DNA of 64,000 bases from the NCBI RefSeq assembly GCF_022682495.2, contig NC_071387.1, positions 196,890,143-196,954,142 of the forward strand, read 5' to 3'. This DNA is from Desmodus rotundus. Taxonomy: Eukaryota > Chordata > Mammalia > Chiroptera > Phyllostomidae. The position numbers and the translations under genes are program-made. Of the stretch, positions 23,466 to 36,339 are shown in pieces (the stretch's first letter is position 1; the number at the start of each line of letters is the position of its first letter). The notes below the pieces were generated by a model. It was given only the letters and a program-made list of their open reading frames with translations. It was not told the DNA's origin and searched no databases.

Positions 23466-25828
23466 TTTCTTAATAAACACAATATTACTAAAAAAGAAAG
23501 CAAACACCAAGGAGCAATATTTTGAGGCAGCAGGAGCCATGGGTAAGCCACCAGTTGGATTCGAGGAAATTATCTGCGGAAGAAACCATTTTGATGGGCC
23601 CATAACTGTGAACTTACAGAGTCAGGATCAGCTTATCTTTTGCAAAACTGAAAGACAACCTCACCATGTTGGCCGATGTCCATTCTGTCCTGATCTACAT
23701 TCTGTATCCATAATTTGCTGTCTGATCTTTCAATACAGTTCTATTTTCCCAGTACTTTAAGTTTATTCATACAATAAGTCCCCATTGATTAAGCGTTTAC
23801 TCACACCTCTGCCCTCCAAACATAGCCTGCTTTCCCTTCTGCTAGTCATTCACATACCATTTCCTATTGAACATTCTTTTCCATATTTTCTTTCAATACT
23901 TCTCAAAGAATTGTTCCATCCCCTTCTGCAGCAAAGTACCTGGAATGTTAGTTTAAAATTAAAATTCCTGAGGAAACCCTTCAGCATGCAAATGAAAACT
24001 TCTAGAATTAAACTTTAGAACCTGATCTCTATCTTCCCATTGACAGAACACTCACTACTAAGTTATTTCAGGGGGCAGTATTTTTCTTTTCTTCCACTTT
24101 GAATCAGTGATTTTCAAACAGCCAATTGGGGTTATTTCATTCAGTTTCTAAGAAATCTACATTTTGATAATCGCCTTAGGTAAAACTGATTGAGCCTTCT
24201 ATGGACTGCACTGGGAAGTAACATTTTAATATTAGCTTATAAATTAACCATCTAATAATGCAGTAGCTTGAATTATTATTTAAAAGCTTCATTTAATTAT
24301 ACTTTTCACATATTTTTTCAACAAATGTAATAGAATGCTGGGTCCAAGTCTTAAAACTTTCTCTAAGATTCATAGAGACCAATAAAGCACTATTTATAGT
24401 AAGCATTACATAAAAGTCGTAAATGATAGTTTCGTAAGACTGCCAGCCCTCCTAGAAAGTAGGAGAATATTCTGCCCCTGTGAGTTTTATCATTTAAATT
24501 TCTGAACACCCAGTTGGCATAATGAAGTTTATCCACTTTAAATATTCGATCTGAAACCTTCAGCAGGAGATTGACAAAGGTTTGTGTATGTGCCCACACA
24601 TGTGAGGGTAACAAACAGTGTAGAAAAGCAGACAAACGTAAGGGGAAAGTCCAGTATGTTGAAACAAAGAAAATGGCTTATAATAAGTGTCCCGTGGATG
24701 ATCTTCATTACACTATCTTGCACATATGAGTATATTTGCTGTTCATAGAAGGTGGTTTCAAGTGTTCTTCCACCGGCCCCAGTGGTCTGACACTGTACAT
24801 TTAATGATTTATTAATGCACACTAGTATGTATGACAAAACTGCACATTCAACTCACACAAAAAATGCATGCTGAACATATTATAGAGTATTTCAGCAAAT
24901 TCAAAGGGTTACTATTTCACCACCAGTATTTTTTAAGACTTGTCAAGAAAAAAAAATTATGTGATTGACATTTCCTTGATATTTATTTTGTTTTATTTAT
25001 TTAAAGCAAATTTCATTAAACTATGTTCATTCTGTTCAAATGTAATGCATTTTATATAGTTAGTGGGCTGAAATTAGAATGCCAACTGAATGAAAAGTGT
25101 TGTGTTTTCAGGGGAAAATTTTTTAACAAAAACATATTTTGAAATTTCATATTGAGTCAGTCACTATTTCTAACACTAAAATTTTCTTAAGAATGAAAGA
25201 TGGATGAGATGGTGATAAAGGCAAATAGTTTTTATAATATTATGGGGTTTTGCCTTGTTTTATACCCTGTTTGACAAACAATGACATCTGTCTAAAATCT
25301 GTCGGTGTGATGGATGGGAAGCATAAATCACATTATCTCATGTCAACACTCTTCTTAGACCAATATTTTAACATAAATTCAGTGCTCAGTCATATACGTG
25401 ACCCTTGAGAATGATGAAGAGAGAACATATAACATTCAGCTGCATCCTATTTCTATAGTTATTTTTAACATCTTTTGACTTACAAAACCTAAATTTTCAA
25501 AAGAAATCTCAAAGATATAAACTATATTCCACATACATTGAGAGCTGTTCATATGTCAAAATGAAATATTAAGCATATCTCTTGTAAGTTTATACCAACA
25601 AGGACATTTCTAGTGAAATTATATTCTAAAGTTAAGGAAATTAAAGTATCAATGCACAACTTTGGAATTTTGGTTAAAATATATTTCAATGAGTTTATAA
25701 AAGCTCATATAATTTAAATACCACCTTGACCCCAGTTTTAGAACTAATGATTTCTAGTCATTTATAAAATGTTCCAAAATATCACAAACCTCCTGACCAC
25801 TGAGAAACATCACTTCAGAAAAGAAAAC
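23466..25828. other. unassigned AT-rich DNA
   Basis: I see no gene or confident repeat. A 101-codon frame at 23455-23760 and two overlapping - strand frames at 24390-24837 have no domain I recognise and no supporting splice or start context. Confidence 0.45.
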
Positions 25829-25908
25829 ATATACATACATATATATACTATATATATAAATATATATACACTATATATATACACTATATATATACACTAT
25901 ATATATTT
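25829..25908. repeat. AT microsatellite with a 13-bp higher-order unit
   Basis: ATAC and ATAT units pass into three exact tandem copies of acactatatatat at 25868-25880, 25881-25893 and 25894-25906. The unit is nearly self-complementary, so the tract could form hairpins. Confidence 0.9.
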
Positions 25909-28142
25909 ACTTTTAACTCTTTAATCTCATAGTGCTTGTGAATTTATTAAATGTCCTCAAATGTGTTTGGTTAAAGCATTTTTTCATTCATCGGAGTAGT
26001 GTTTTCTGCATGGGCAAGATAACAACATTCAAATTTGTTTAGACAGTGTTTTAGCAAATATAGTTGAATTTTAATAAAGTTATCCAGAATATTGACTGAT
26101 GCATCTGAGTTTCTCCCCCGCAGTCCCCAAACTCACACACATTCGACTGTGCCTGCTCCGCTAGGGTGGGTTGACACGCTCCTGTCCGTGGCATTAGAGT
26201 CAGTCTTAGACTGTGCTTGTGTTAGAAGAAACAGAGTCCCCTCATGCTTTCACTGAACTCAATTTGTTCACCACATTGAGTAAATCCATTGAATTGCCTG
26301 TCTGCCAACAAATACCCGTCTAGTGCAGTTTCTTTCTATAGCGTCGAAGTCTCTCCCAGTTGTCCTGAAGCAGAAACTAGCAGGGCGTTCTTCTCTAATA
26401 GTAGTTGTTTTGTCTAAAGGAAATTACACTCAATTGGCACGGCACAAAATGAAGTGATATTCTGATCATTTTAACCACATTATAGTAAGTGGAACTACCA
26501 CAAAGATGTAGTCACTGAAACATCTATTATTATTTTTATCTTTTTTTCATTAGTAAATCATCTGACTAAAAACAGTTACCAGAAAGAAAAACAAAGTTCA
26601 CTTCACTTACACTGTGCAGTTTTAATAGCATTCTGCCTACTCGTTCATGAAAAAAAAAAAAACAAAACACTGTGTTTTCAGAGGGTATGATCACCCAAAA
26701 TAATTTATACTCAAACTCTTTTTTATCTCAAAGTACTTATGTATTTATTTAACCTTGATAATTATTCAAACTTTCTACGGAAGCCAGCTATACACATAAG
26801 TCCACTTGAAAAGTAATAATAATTTGATTAAATTCAGTAATATAACAATAACCCATAACTAAAATATAGTTTGGATTCAACTAAGTCATTTAATCTTTAT
26901 TTTACTTATTTTCCTTTCTTGATAGATGTTTATATTGTCTGTCACAGTTTTCATTTCTAAAATCACAACATGGGAAAGGTTATAAAATTAAGTAAAGATT
27001 AATTTTATGTCATGGGAAAAATCCTGATTTGAAGATAACTCTAATGGTCCTCATCATTTTGCCTAGAATGGCAAGTGACTCAGACAAACTACCAGGCCAA
27101 TCTGGAATTCCCAAGACAAGACATATATTAGGTCAGGTAGGACAAACCTCTGTGATGGATTGGCTATTACTCTGAGACGAACGCAACTATAGTTTCAAGT
27201 GAGTCTATGTTCCCTTGATGTTCTTATTGAAATTCCCAATAAGGCTGCAGTCACTTACTGAACCATAAAGGTGGCAATAACCTTGGACATAAAAAAATAA
27301 TAAGGTATTGGGAGACATGATAATATAAATAAAGCCATCTGCATAACTTTGTTGAACCAATTTATTCCCTAGATAAATAAGAATCAAGGAACATTTGGAT
27401 TCAATTTACAGACATGTAAGACAAACTATTCTCTCAAAATGTTCTTCTTGAACTCTTTATAAATAGGTAAAGGATAATATAAAAGAATAGCTCATATTTA
27501 CTATGTAGAAAACAATTCAAAAAAGTAAATTATTTTAAATGAAGGAAATGTAAACATCATTATTTATGCCTCAACCTTGACCCCCAAATTCCTCATTGCT
27601 CCCCTACCTCTCCAAGTCTGAGAAGCATGCATTATAGGAAAGTTACAAGTGGAATTACACTATTATTTAAGTGGAAATAAAGTCAGAGAAAATACAAATG
27701 TTTTTTAAATGAGTCATTTTTTTAAGGCTGACAAGAACAGAAGCTATATTGTGATGTGTGACAGGTTTGCCCAAAGTTTCCTCGTCTTCCCTGTGCATAG
27801 TGACAAGGTAGCTGTCGCACGTGACTGCCTGCCTCTAAGGCCACTGAATAGGAGTGCAAGGAGCTTCTCCAGTATTAGGGAAGCCCACCACCGGAGCCGT
27901 GCTCTTGAACCCAGATACTGTCATATCCTAAACAATACCCAGTGCCTATCTTACTACCAACAACTAGTGAAATATGGCAACAATATGTTTCTCAGCCAAC
28001 TAGACGGTTTCCAAAAAAAATGTTTCTGAGATGAGCTAATGCAGGATTAGAATGGAGGTCTGTTCTTTACTTTTATTTATTTGTGGCAAAGGGAAAAATC
28101 AATTAATAGTATGCCTTTATTTTCAATCCTTTACTGTTCTAG
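25909..28142. other. unassigned DNA with one CpG-bearing patch
   Basis: No gene recognised. The part 26115-26400 is GC-richer and carries several CpGs (cccccgc, attcgac, tccgcta, gacacgc, gtccgtgg, agcgtcgaag), unlike its surroundings. It has no long open frame, so it may be conserved noncoding DNA. The rest is AT-rich. Confidence 0.45.
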
Positions 28143-28316
28143 TTCTCAGGCGGTATTCCACTCATCCCCGATGTGTGGCGGACTGTGCCCCCGCACAGAT
28201 CCTACAGCAGTGGCATCGGACTTGACTCCTTGCAGTGGCTGCATGCCCCTGAGAGCATTGCCATTGTCCTAGAATCCACAGAACAAAAACCTCAGGAGAA
28301 TGCATTCAAGATTGAA
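28143..28316 (+). CDS. candidate coding exon of an unrecognised gene (partial, 58 codons)
   Basis: The exon would be preceded by a polypyrimidine tract and acceptor (tttcaatcctttactgttctag) and followed by a donor (gtaagg). It is 174 bases, a whole number of codons, phase 0-0. The one open frame begins FSGGIPLIPDVWRTVPPHRS and ends ENAFKIE. The other two + frames stop inside. GC content and third-position GC are clearly above the AT-rich surroundings, as in mammalian exons. I do not recognise the family and see no domain motif. A chance frame in an unrecognised old repeat remains possible. If real, it belongs to a + strand gene with introns of many kilobases. Confidence 0.35.
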
Positions 28317-31096
28317 GTAAGGATCGAAAGATTTTCAAAGAAAATTGTATCAGTTCTTTCCTTTAAACCTGAGGGGTTGCTTGGATAAAGGCTGGTAATT
28401 CTATAAAGAAAGTTCATCAAAATCAGGTAATTGTGGACAGCTCATTGCTGATTTCCAAGGCGTATCTGGATTAAGAATAACGATAAGCTCTATTAGGGAG
28501 GAAGGCATTTTAAGAGATGACATTTCTTAGAATTCTGCGAAAGAGGAAAACCAGAATATTGGGTGAAGCACATGTAAAGTGTTCCCTTTAGCATAAAAGC
28601 TGAAATCACAACTGAATCACAGTAGGACAGAGAAATCCCAGTGACCCTCATCACTAGGAGCCCTTTGATCACCTACTGAGTGGTAGGTTTGTTACCCTTT
28701 TCAATTGCTCACAAAATTTACACTAACAGCTTATTAAAACATGGGCAAATTGAAAGCCTCAGACTCTTGGTGGGGGGGAGGGTAAGGACATTGTCATCCT
28801 TAAGGCACTGATGAAAACCAATTTTACCTGAAGAAAAGGCACAGGAAACAAACATTCTGCCTCTGGGGACAGAGCAGGTGTGTGTGCTGGACTCTGACAC
28901 ATTCAGGGAAGGGTGTGAGGGCCAAACAGACCACCACCCCAGACCAGGGCCACACCCAATGTCTAAGATGCTGCCTTAATCAGAGGTACAATATAAAGGA
29001 AAGCTCAAAGCTAAGAGAGAAGGGTAGGAATTAAATTAAAAATGTAGTAACCTTGGTGAATCATCCATCCCCACACGTTAAATACAGTTTCACTAGGGAA
29101 TTTGAAGACTACAGATGAACTTAGAGTAACCGTATCAACTGCAAATCTCAAAAATACCCCAACTGTTCATTAGATAAACTCCCCCACCCCACATATTAAC
29201 AGCCAGGCAGGAGTATACTCAGGTCCCAGACATAGAACTGTTTACCTTAATTGTATCTGTAAAATCCCCTTACCTTTGCCAAGTTAATGTAATCAAAGAA
29301 ATAAAACCCCATCTATTTACAGATGCCACACTCAAAGGGAGACATTTGTATAAACACGTGAGTCCTTGGGGAGGCAGCATCTTAGAATTCCACGCAACAC
29401 AAAATGAACACCCCTTATCTCTAAATCTCACACGTAATAGACACCTTCACTGGCTGCCATTTCGGTTAATAGTAGAACAGAGGAAGTGCCACAGCCTTAG
29501 GGGGCTTCCCTCTACATACAAAAAGATTGTGGTCAAGCCCATTTTTGACACAAAATAATAATTTTTGTCTATTGTCTAAATCCCTGGAACTAAAACTAAA
29601 AAATTTTCATTGAAAAAAAGAATTATAGTCATGTATCTTTTTTTTTACTAATTGAAACACAATCAGCAGATGATCCCTGTTACTCATGAAAAGAGCAGTT
29701 ATTAAGAATTGCAAGATGAATGATTAATCTCAGACCAATTAACATCCAAACTTTTAATTTTACTTGACTAATTTCCTTGCACATTTGGAATTTGAAGCCG
29801 TGTTTACTGCATGTGGCATTTGCAAACTATGACTTTATCTATGTAGCTGCAAATATTTCAGATTTTTCTATGTGTGAAAAGAAATCTAGAAACAATGTTC
29901 TGCAGTAACATTCATTCACACTGTGTTCACAAGAATATTTAGCATGCCAAAGGGAAATGGCAGCAACAGCTAACAAAAGATGCGTGATAGGCATAGAGTT
30001 GGGCTTTGAAATCTAATTATATCTATAAGCATTACATGAATTTTTAAATGTAAAATATAATGACCTAAAAAAAAAGAAGCTGTGTTCAGAGAATAAAGAG
30101 GAATTTTCCCGTTGTAAGGATCACAGAAGTGTTCATGAAAGAAATGGCATTAGTGAGGAATTTTGATAGTGTGATTTGCATAATTAGGCATAGAAAAGAG
30201 TATTCTGTTTGAAGAGGAAAACATGGGTGATCTAATAAAAAAGCAAGAAATAAATCATAATCCAAAAATAACAATTTGATTGGTGGAGTAACAAGGAATT
30301 AAGACTATGGTTTTTGTGGTAGACAATTTAACCACTACTTTCCCAAGGAAAAAGCCAATGGGACAGACAAGAGGTGAAAGTTCTAGCTATCGGTAAGGGG
30401 AAGACAAGGTAGTCTGACAGTACTTTACCAAATGAACTTATCATTCTCTGTAAAGCAAAATTCAAAAAAAATGGATAGAGGGTTAGGAAGGCAGATGCAC
30501 TTGTGGGATTTAAGAGAGTACAAAAATTAGAAGTAAATACATTTGGAATGTTGGCCATCATTTTGGTGTTAATAAACAGATTTCTGAAAGGCAACAAGAG
30601 ACAATACCGTGACAGAATACATTTACCTTCGGATCTGTGAAAGAGGCTTTAAATGCACTCCCTTTAGTGCACAGTCACCTAAGATAAGATTGAAACAAGC
30701 CCTTCTCAAATGTGAATACCTTCAAAAAGGCAATTAAGATCAGATAGATGCTAAGAATATATGAAAGTTGGGAAGGGTAAAGAAAGAGAAGTTGAGAGAG
30801 GGAATTATATACTACGGGATTGTAGTTATAATTTAAAGGTTAATGATCATGGAAGTGAGTGTTTTTAAATGAAGGTGAGGTGTAGGGGTAGGTTTATCAA
30901 TATTGCAAAGTCCAAAGAGACCAAAGCTAATTGAGGTTTACAAGGACCTGCAAGGTCAAGGAATTGAAAACTACAACATCTTCTTTGAAGTCTCAGAAAT
31001 ATTTTCAGAATAGAGTGGAAAATTATAACCAAGCATGTTAATAATTGAGTATAACTGGAAGAGCTGGCTAGATAATGTACAATATTTTTACTTCCT
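28317..31096. other. unassigned DNA
   Basis: No gene or confident repeat. Some GC-richer patches (28770-28960, 29350-29540) hold short open frames without motifs. The sequence from about 30330 resumes after the L1 insertion at 31097 and may be an older interspersed repeat that I cannot name. Confidence 0.4.
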
Positions 31097-31321
31097 TTAA
31101 AAAAAATTTTTATTGTTGTTCAGTTACAGTTGTCTCCATTTTTCCTCATTACTCTCCCCTGCACTACCCACCCCCACCTCCCACATTCAATCCTCCCCCC
31201 ATTGTCTTTGTCCCTGGGTCATTTATACATGTTCCTTGATGACTCTTCCCCTTCTTCCCTCCTGTTATCCCTCTCTCTCCTCCCCTCTGGTTACCGTTAG
31301 TTTGTTCTTTATTTCCATGTG
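31097..31321 (-). mobile_element. bat L1 3' UTR tail, antisense and 5'-truncated
   Basis: It begins with 'aaaaaaaatttttattgttgttcagttacag', the reverse of the L1 tail. The diagnostic blocks 'ttgtctccatttttcc', 'acccacccccacctccca', 'tttatacatgttccttga' and 'ctcccctctggttaccg' follow, ending in reverse 'catggaaat'. About 225 bases. The open frame on the + strand over it is a shadow of its C-rich sequence. Confidence 0.9.
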
Positions 31322-33590
31322 TTAAATATCATACAGTTTTAAGCATTGCTATAGAAGTAGTTGGTGTGAACATCACAGGAAAAGGTGTTGAAATATTGAA
31401 AGGGCTAATGATAATTTTGCAAAATCAATGGAGAGCTTAGAATTTGTCAAATTCTATCTTTCACCTTAAGAAATAGTGAATGGAGCAGGAGAAAAATATC
31501 ATACTTAATGATGACTTCTGCTGCATGAACTGTATAATCTGCGTGATAAAATTAAATGGCGAAGCAACTAGTAAAGTGTTGCTGTCAGCCTTTAGTGGTT
31601 GGAGACCACGAAGGCTTTTCTAATCGTAGAGTGTTTGGATGGGAAGGCAGTGGCTTGTTTATGGCAAACATTTTGTAGGAAAGTTTAAGAGAAACAGTAG
31701 AGGATAATACAATAAAAACTTCAAAAATAAAGAGGCTTCCTGAGCAAAATAAGGAATTAATTGAGAGAAAGTGAGCAAAGTCCACTTACAGAATAATTAG
31801 ACTAAAGTTGCTGGTAGCAGATTGGACAAAACATGTCATATACTTACCTTTTAAATGTTGGATTAATTGAACAATATCTACATGCAAATTGTGTAGCACC
31901 TTTGCCATAAAAAATCACTTTGCATAATGAATGCAATAACTCTTTAATAAGGAGATCCAAATAATCATATAATGAAGTGCAGAGTGCAGAGGACCTAACT
32001 TCTCTACTCTGAGCAACTTCCTTATTTTAAAGTCCTGACCGTATGAATGTTCTGGGACAATTGACATCTTACATGGAATTACCTGGTAGAATGCTGAAAG
32101 ATTACACTGTATTACATAAAGAAAGGGTGAGTGTTGGAAAAGGAATAAATGAGGTAAAACGTTCTTGTATTTCTTATTTTTAATTGACATAAAATATAAT
32201 GTGGCCCAAAGCAATAATAGTAACAATGTTCATTGTTTATAGAACTTGTAAAAGTTAATGTCACAGAGGGCAGAATGGAGGAATTATGAATATTGTGTCA
32301 AAGAATCTGCACTACACATCTGATTTCCTTCTAAAGTCTTTGTAAACAAATGTTAAAAAACTACATAGCCTATAAAACTACATATAAAACTATACAACAA
32401 ATTTTGAATGATATTTAAATTATGATCCCAGATAAATGCATGGAACTCCTATCTTCAGAGTTCACATGTTTTTAAATTCTAATGCATTAGTTTTTCAAAA
32501 CAATTTTTACATTTACATTTTATATGATTACATTTTAGGTTATATGACAGGATCATTTTTACACTGAATTTATAGGTTTTTTTCTACTATTCATAAAATT
32601 TTATTAATACACAGCCATTTCAATGTAAACAGAATAAATAATGTAAGAGCAGTTCTTATCCAAGGGATTTTTTCATCAAATTATAACCTTATAACTTAGA
32701 AATATCTATTTGAGAACATATTTTGTAAGATATTACCAATAAAAGTTAACTATAGAATTAATAAGTGTTATGTTTTATAATAAACAGTGCAGAAAGCATG
32801 AGTAAAGTGATATAAAACTTTATGACTTGCCAATGTCTTTGTAGATAAAATTCATGATATATATTTATATTATATATCTATATAATTATGCAAAAGTAAA
32901 CATCAAAGATAAAGTGTCGTTAATGTTTTAAATAACTAAATACATTTGTAATCACTAGAATTTCTGATGTGTTATGTACAAAAAAAAGATTATTTTTAAA
33001 AACATTTTTGGAACACATAAAATGTAATCATTTTTTAAATTACTTAAAACTCAGTGAAAATTTGTATTGGTTTAGGGATATATAAATGAAATTAAATTAT
33101 AAGGCAATACTCAGCAGTATAACATAGTGGTACATAACAAAATGACATAACTCATAGACTTAAAACGAAAATTTTGCTATGGATTTTCTAAGCATATTCC
33201 AAGCTGTTTTTAAAAGTTGACTAAATCTGAGGCATTGCTGAAGAAACATAATTAGTGTCCGTAGACACATTATATATGCATTCACTGTGTGTCTACATGC
33301 AGCATACATTATGTAGGACTTGTTCGATTATGAAATGCAAACCCCTCGGTTATGTAGATGATGTTACATTATAGAATCTATTACAGCAACACAATTGAAG
33401 CAGGACATGACTTGCAGTTAGGACTCATCTTTGAAGTCAAAGAATTTGTTCAACTACTGAGGAAGCTACAGACCCTCAGAATCACGAGCAACAAATTACT
33501 ATTTTCACAAATCTTCAAGAAAATTTATAGCATTTGTAACTTAGCTAAAAGTTTATGTAACTGTCACTAATACAGGACAATAGATAACTA
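31322..33590. other. unassigned AT-rich DNA
   Basis: No gene or confident repeat. An AT-only patch lies near 32855-32890. Stops are dense in all frames. Confidence 0.5.
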
Positions 33591-33720
33591 TACAGGGTAA
33601 GACAAAAGTATGTTTACAGTTGTTCATATGGAAAATAATAGAATAATTAATAATAATACAAGAATAAAATCTGTATTTTGCATATTCACAACTCTATATC
33701 TATTTTTGCCCAAACCTGTA
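33591..33720 (+). mobile_element. Tc1/mariner-type MITE, about 126 bp between TA sites
   Basis: The left end reads tacagggtaagacaaaagta and goes on to ttgt. The right end, reversed, reads tacaggtttgggcaaaaata and goes on to ttgt, so the ends form imperfect terminal inverted repeats of about 33 bases. TA lies at 33591-33592 and 33719-33720, as expected for a mariner target duplication. There is no coding capacity. The strand label is arbitrary. A related family of short mariner copies is known from bats and other mammals, but I cannot name the subfamily. Confidence 0.8.
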
Positions 33721-33792
33721 TTCAGTGAATAAAGTTGAAAAACATCCTTCCTTCAAGTATATATGTGCACTCACTGATAAATAACTAAAAAA

Positions 33793-33987
33793 TGTTTTTA
33801 ACCCCTGAGGATGTGCTTACTGACTTTAGGGAGAGGAGACATGGCTGCGAGAGAGAAACGTCGATCGGCTGACACCCAGGTGGGCTCCAAGCGGGCACAG
33901 CCTAGTATGCGCCTGACCGAAAGACGAACCCAGCCCTTTTTGGTGTACCAGATGACGCTCCCACCGACCGAGACACCCAGCCAGGGC
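33793..33987 (-). mobile_element. VES-type tRNA-derived SINE, antisense
   Basis: On the + strand it reads as the reverse of a VES SINE. The order is 'tttttaacccctgagga' (tail side), 'gagagagaaacgtcgatcgg', 'gacgaaccc' (reverse of the pol III B-box area), 'ggtgtaccagatgacgctc', and an end in 'acacccagccagggc', the reverse of 'gccctggctgg'. Many CpGs are kept, unusual for the region. The 76-codon frame on its - strand is a shadow. Confidence 0.85.
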
Positions 33988-35439
33988 AAGAATGCCAACT
34001 CTTTTAAAAATTGAATGAATATCACCATAGTTGCTTTTTCAATGAAAAAAGATTATACACCTTTACCCACAGGGATTCAAACACATACCTACAACATAAT
34101 TTGTGGCTTTTATTTTAAATACTACTGTTCAGAAATTTAAAAAATTACATTTTAAGGAAAAATTACAAACTATGACCTTTCTTTGGTTCCCACACAATTC
34201 TAAACGTGGAGAACAACTGACTTTAACCAGTATGTAATCATTCAAAGACAAGACAACCGATGAAACTAAAGTAGGCATTTTAATGTATACTTTTGCAACA
34301 TCAGGGTGGTAATAATAGGAAGAAACAAAAAGAAAGAAATCTGGTGCTAAACAGAATAAATAGATAATTTCAAGGCAATAGTTACATGAGATTTAATAAT
34401 TTTAGATGTATTTTCATATTGATATAGGAAAATGTAAACTGTCAAATTAGTTTACATGTACAATCTCAAAAGATTCAGAGATCTTACCCAGAAAAAAATT
34501 GACTAATAATTTCAGAATCTGTTCAATGTGCTATTTGAGTCATAACCTAGTTATATTTAATATTTTTAAAATCTTCACAAATTTGAATACATGTAAGGCA
34601 AGTACCTATGAAGCAGGATGGGTAACACTAATCATTTTTATCTGTTATATTATTATTTTAAATAGAATATTATACAATTTTAAAATATTATCACATAATC
34701 AGTAATGATATATATTTTGACATTATGCTTGAATGAATTCAGTTAACTTTTTAGGATTTCTTAAACAGTAAATATATTTTATTTTTCTTAGGTTTGTATA
34801 CCCATTTGGTTATTTAGTTACAAATATAATAGTTTCTGTGAATTTGAGATATATATATAGATCTTTTACAAAATGTCTGCTTGTACTGTTCCACTGTATT
34901 GTGCTTGATATTTAGTATTTTCTAGAAATATATAATAAAATTTTTGTTCCTGACTTCTTGTGAACCCTTAGATATATTTCTGTCTGTATTTGGGTTCCTG
35001 TCGCTTACACTTCTTTTTGTTCTTCCTTGTCATTTGTAAAATGCCCTTTCTATATTTAAAAAAAATACCTTTTTTAACCTGGTTTAAAGTTGGCCTTATT
35101 TTACTAATTTGGGTCAATGCATCCATTTCTGTCAGTTTAAATGGACCTTTTTTTCCCAGGTGAAGTGGCACCGAGGAGACTCTGGCTTACATGAACAATT
35201 TTCAGGTCAGTCTTTTCTCCGAAACCCATCCTGCTAAATGCCCTCAAAATTCATCTTACGCTTCAGAGAGTCCACATACTGTCATTGGCAACATTCTAGA
35301 AAAAATACTTCACTTTTGTGTCTGTGTTATTTTATCCAAAATTAAAAATAAATATCATGTTAATTTATAAAGGAAATATCTAAAACAAAAAATATATTAG
35401 TGAAATTATCATCAGGTAAAACGACTCTCATTCCCCTTC
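33988..35439. other. unassigned AT-rich DNA
   Basis: No gene called. Positions 35160-35205 form a 46-base block between a strong acceptor (cctttttttcccag) and a donor (gtcagt), discussed as a finding. Elsewhere the sequence is AT-rich without a recognisable repeat. Confidence 0.45.
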
Positions 35440-35625
35440 ATTTGTTTGTCCAACAAGTATATAAATACTTAATATTTTTACGACATTGTGTTAGGTACAG
35501 ACAAAAAGATGAAAAAGTGAAAGGCCCTCACCCAGATCTTGGTGTAAGAGCTGAGATTAAATACACCCGCAAGCATACAAAATAGAAGGTCACACGACGT
35601 AAGAGAACAATGTATACGACCTGTG
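35440..35625 (+). mobile_element. L2-type interspersed repeat fragment
   Basis: 'tttgtccaacaagtatataaatact', 'cgacattgtgttaggtacaga', 'gatgaaaaagtg' and 'aaggccctcacccagatctt' follow the common mammalian order 'ttcaacaaatatttattga, ctatgtgctaggtac, gatgaataag, gccctgccctcaaggagctc'. This is an ancient repeat of L2 type. The exact family is not certain. Confidence 0.55.
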
Positions 35626-36339
35626 GGAACTGGCCCACAGGTGGCAGGGATCAATACCTTTCTTACACATTTCGGTTTTTGAGTATTGCTCCTGTTCCAA
35701 TGTATACCTTTAGCAGGCAATCAACCATCTCTTCCTTTGGGGAACTCCTTTCACATAAATTGCTAAAAAACACAAGCTTTTCACGGTCTAAAGAGGCAGA
35801 AGTTAACTCTTTGGTATGACAACTCTGTTTCAGATTCTAAAAGTTATCATTTATACCCAGTGAAATTATCACTTTGTAAACACAGCATGCCTTGGCTGCG
35901 ATTCAGTGACGAGGCATGAGTATTCTAAGCAACGTGCAGGAAATGAAGCGGGAAGTCATGGCGAGGACAGTGATTAATAGCTTTAAGAATGCAGGGCCAA
36001 AGGTTCTAATCACACGTCTACCTGTGTTACATTGTGCTCTCAGTCTACAGTCTATTTTGCAGACTTCTTTTCCTGTCAAGCCCCTTCATTGTTGTTCTCA
36101 GGCTTCTTCCTAGCTCCCTTCGTTCTGACTCTGCTCTCTGCCCCTCAGGAAACTTGCCCACACTCTTCCTGCGGTAGGCTCCCTGAACTCCATGTTTACC
36201 CTATGTAATTCCTTCCCTTCGACTGGGGGCCAGACCTGTAAAATAATTGGATATCATTCCTCTGAGCATATTACATAGCAAGTATATTACATTCCTCCCC
36301 AGGGTCCTCAGGAAAAAAATAAAACCACCTTAAAATAGT
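35626..36339. other. unassigned DNA
   Basis: No gene. A small perfect hairpin (arms acctgtggg / cccacaggt, loop aactgg) sits at 35619-35642, across the left edge of this stretch. The part 36100-36250 is C/T-rich, possibly an old repeat that I cannot name. Confidence 0.4.

Noticed and set aside
33798..34028. Overlapping 76- and 67-codon frames on both strands
   Set aside because: They cover the antisense VES SINE and reflect its sequence, not a gene.
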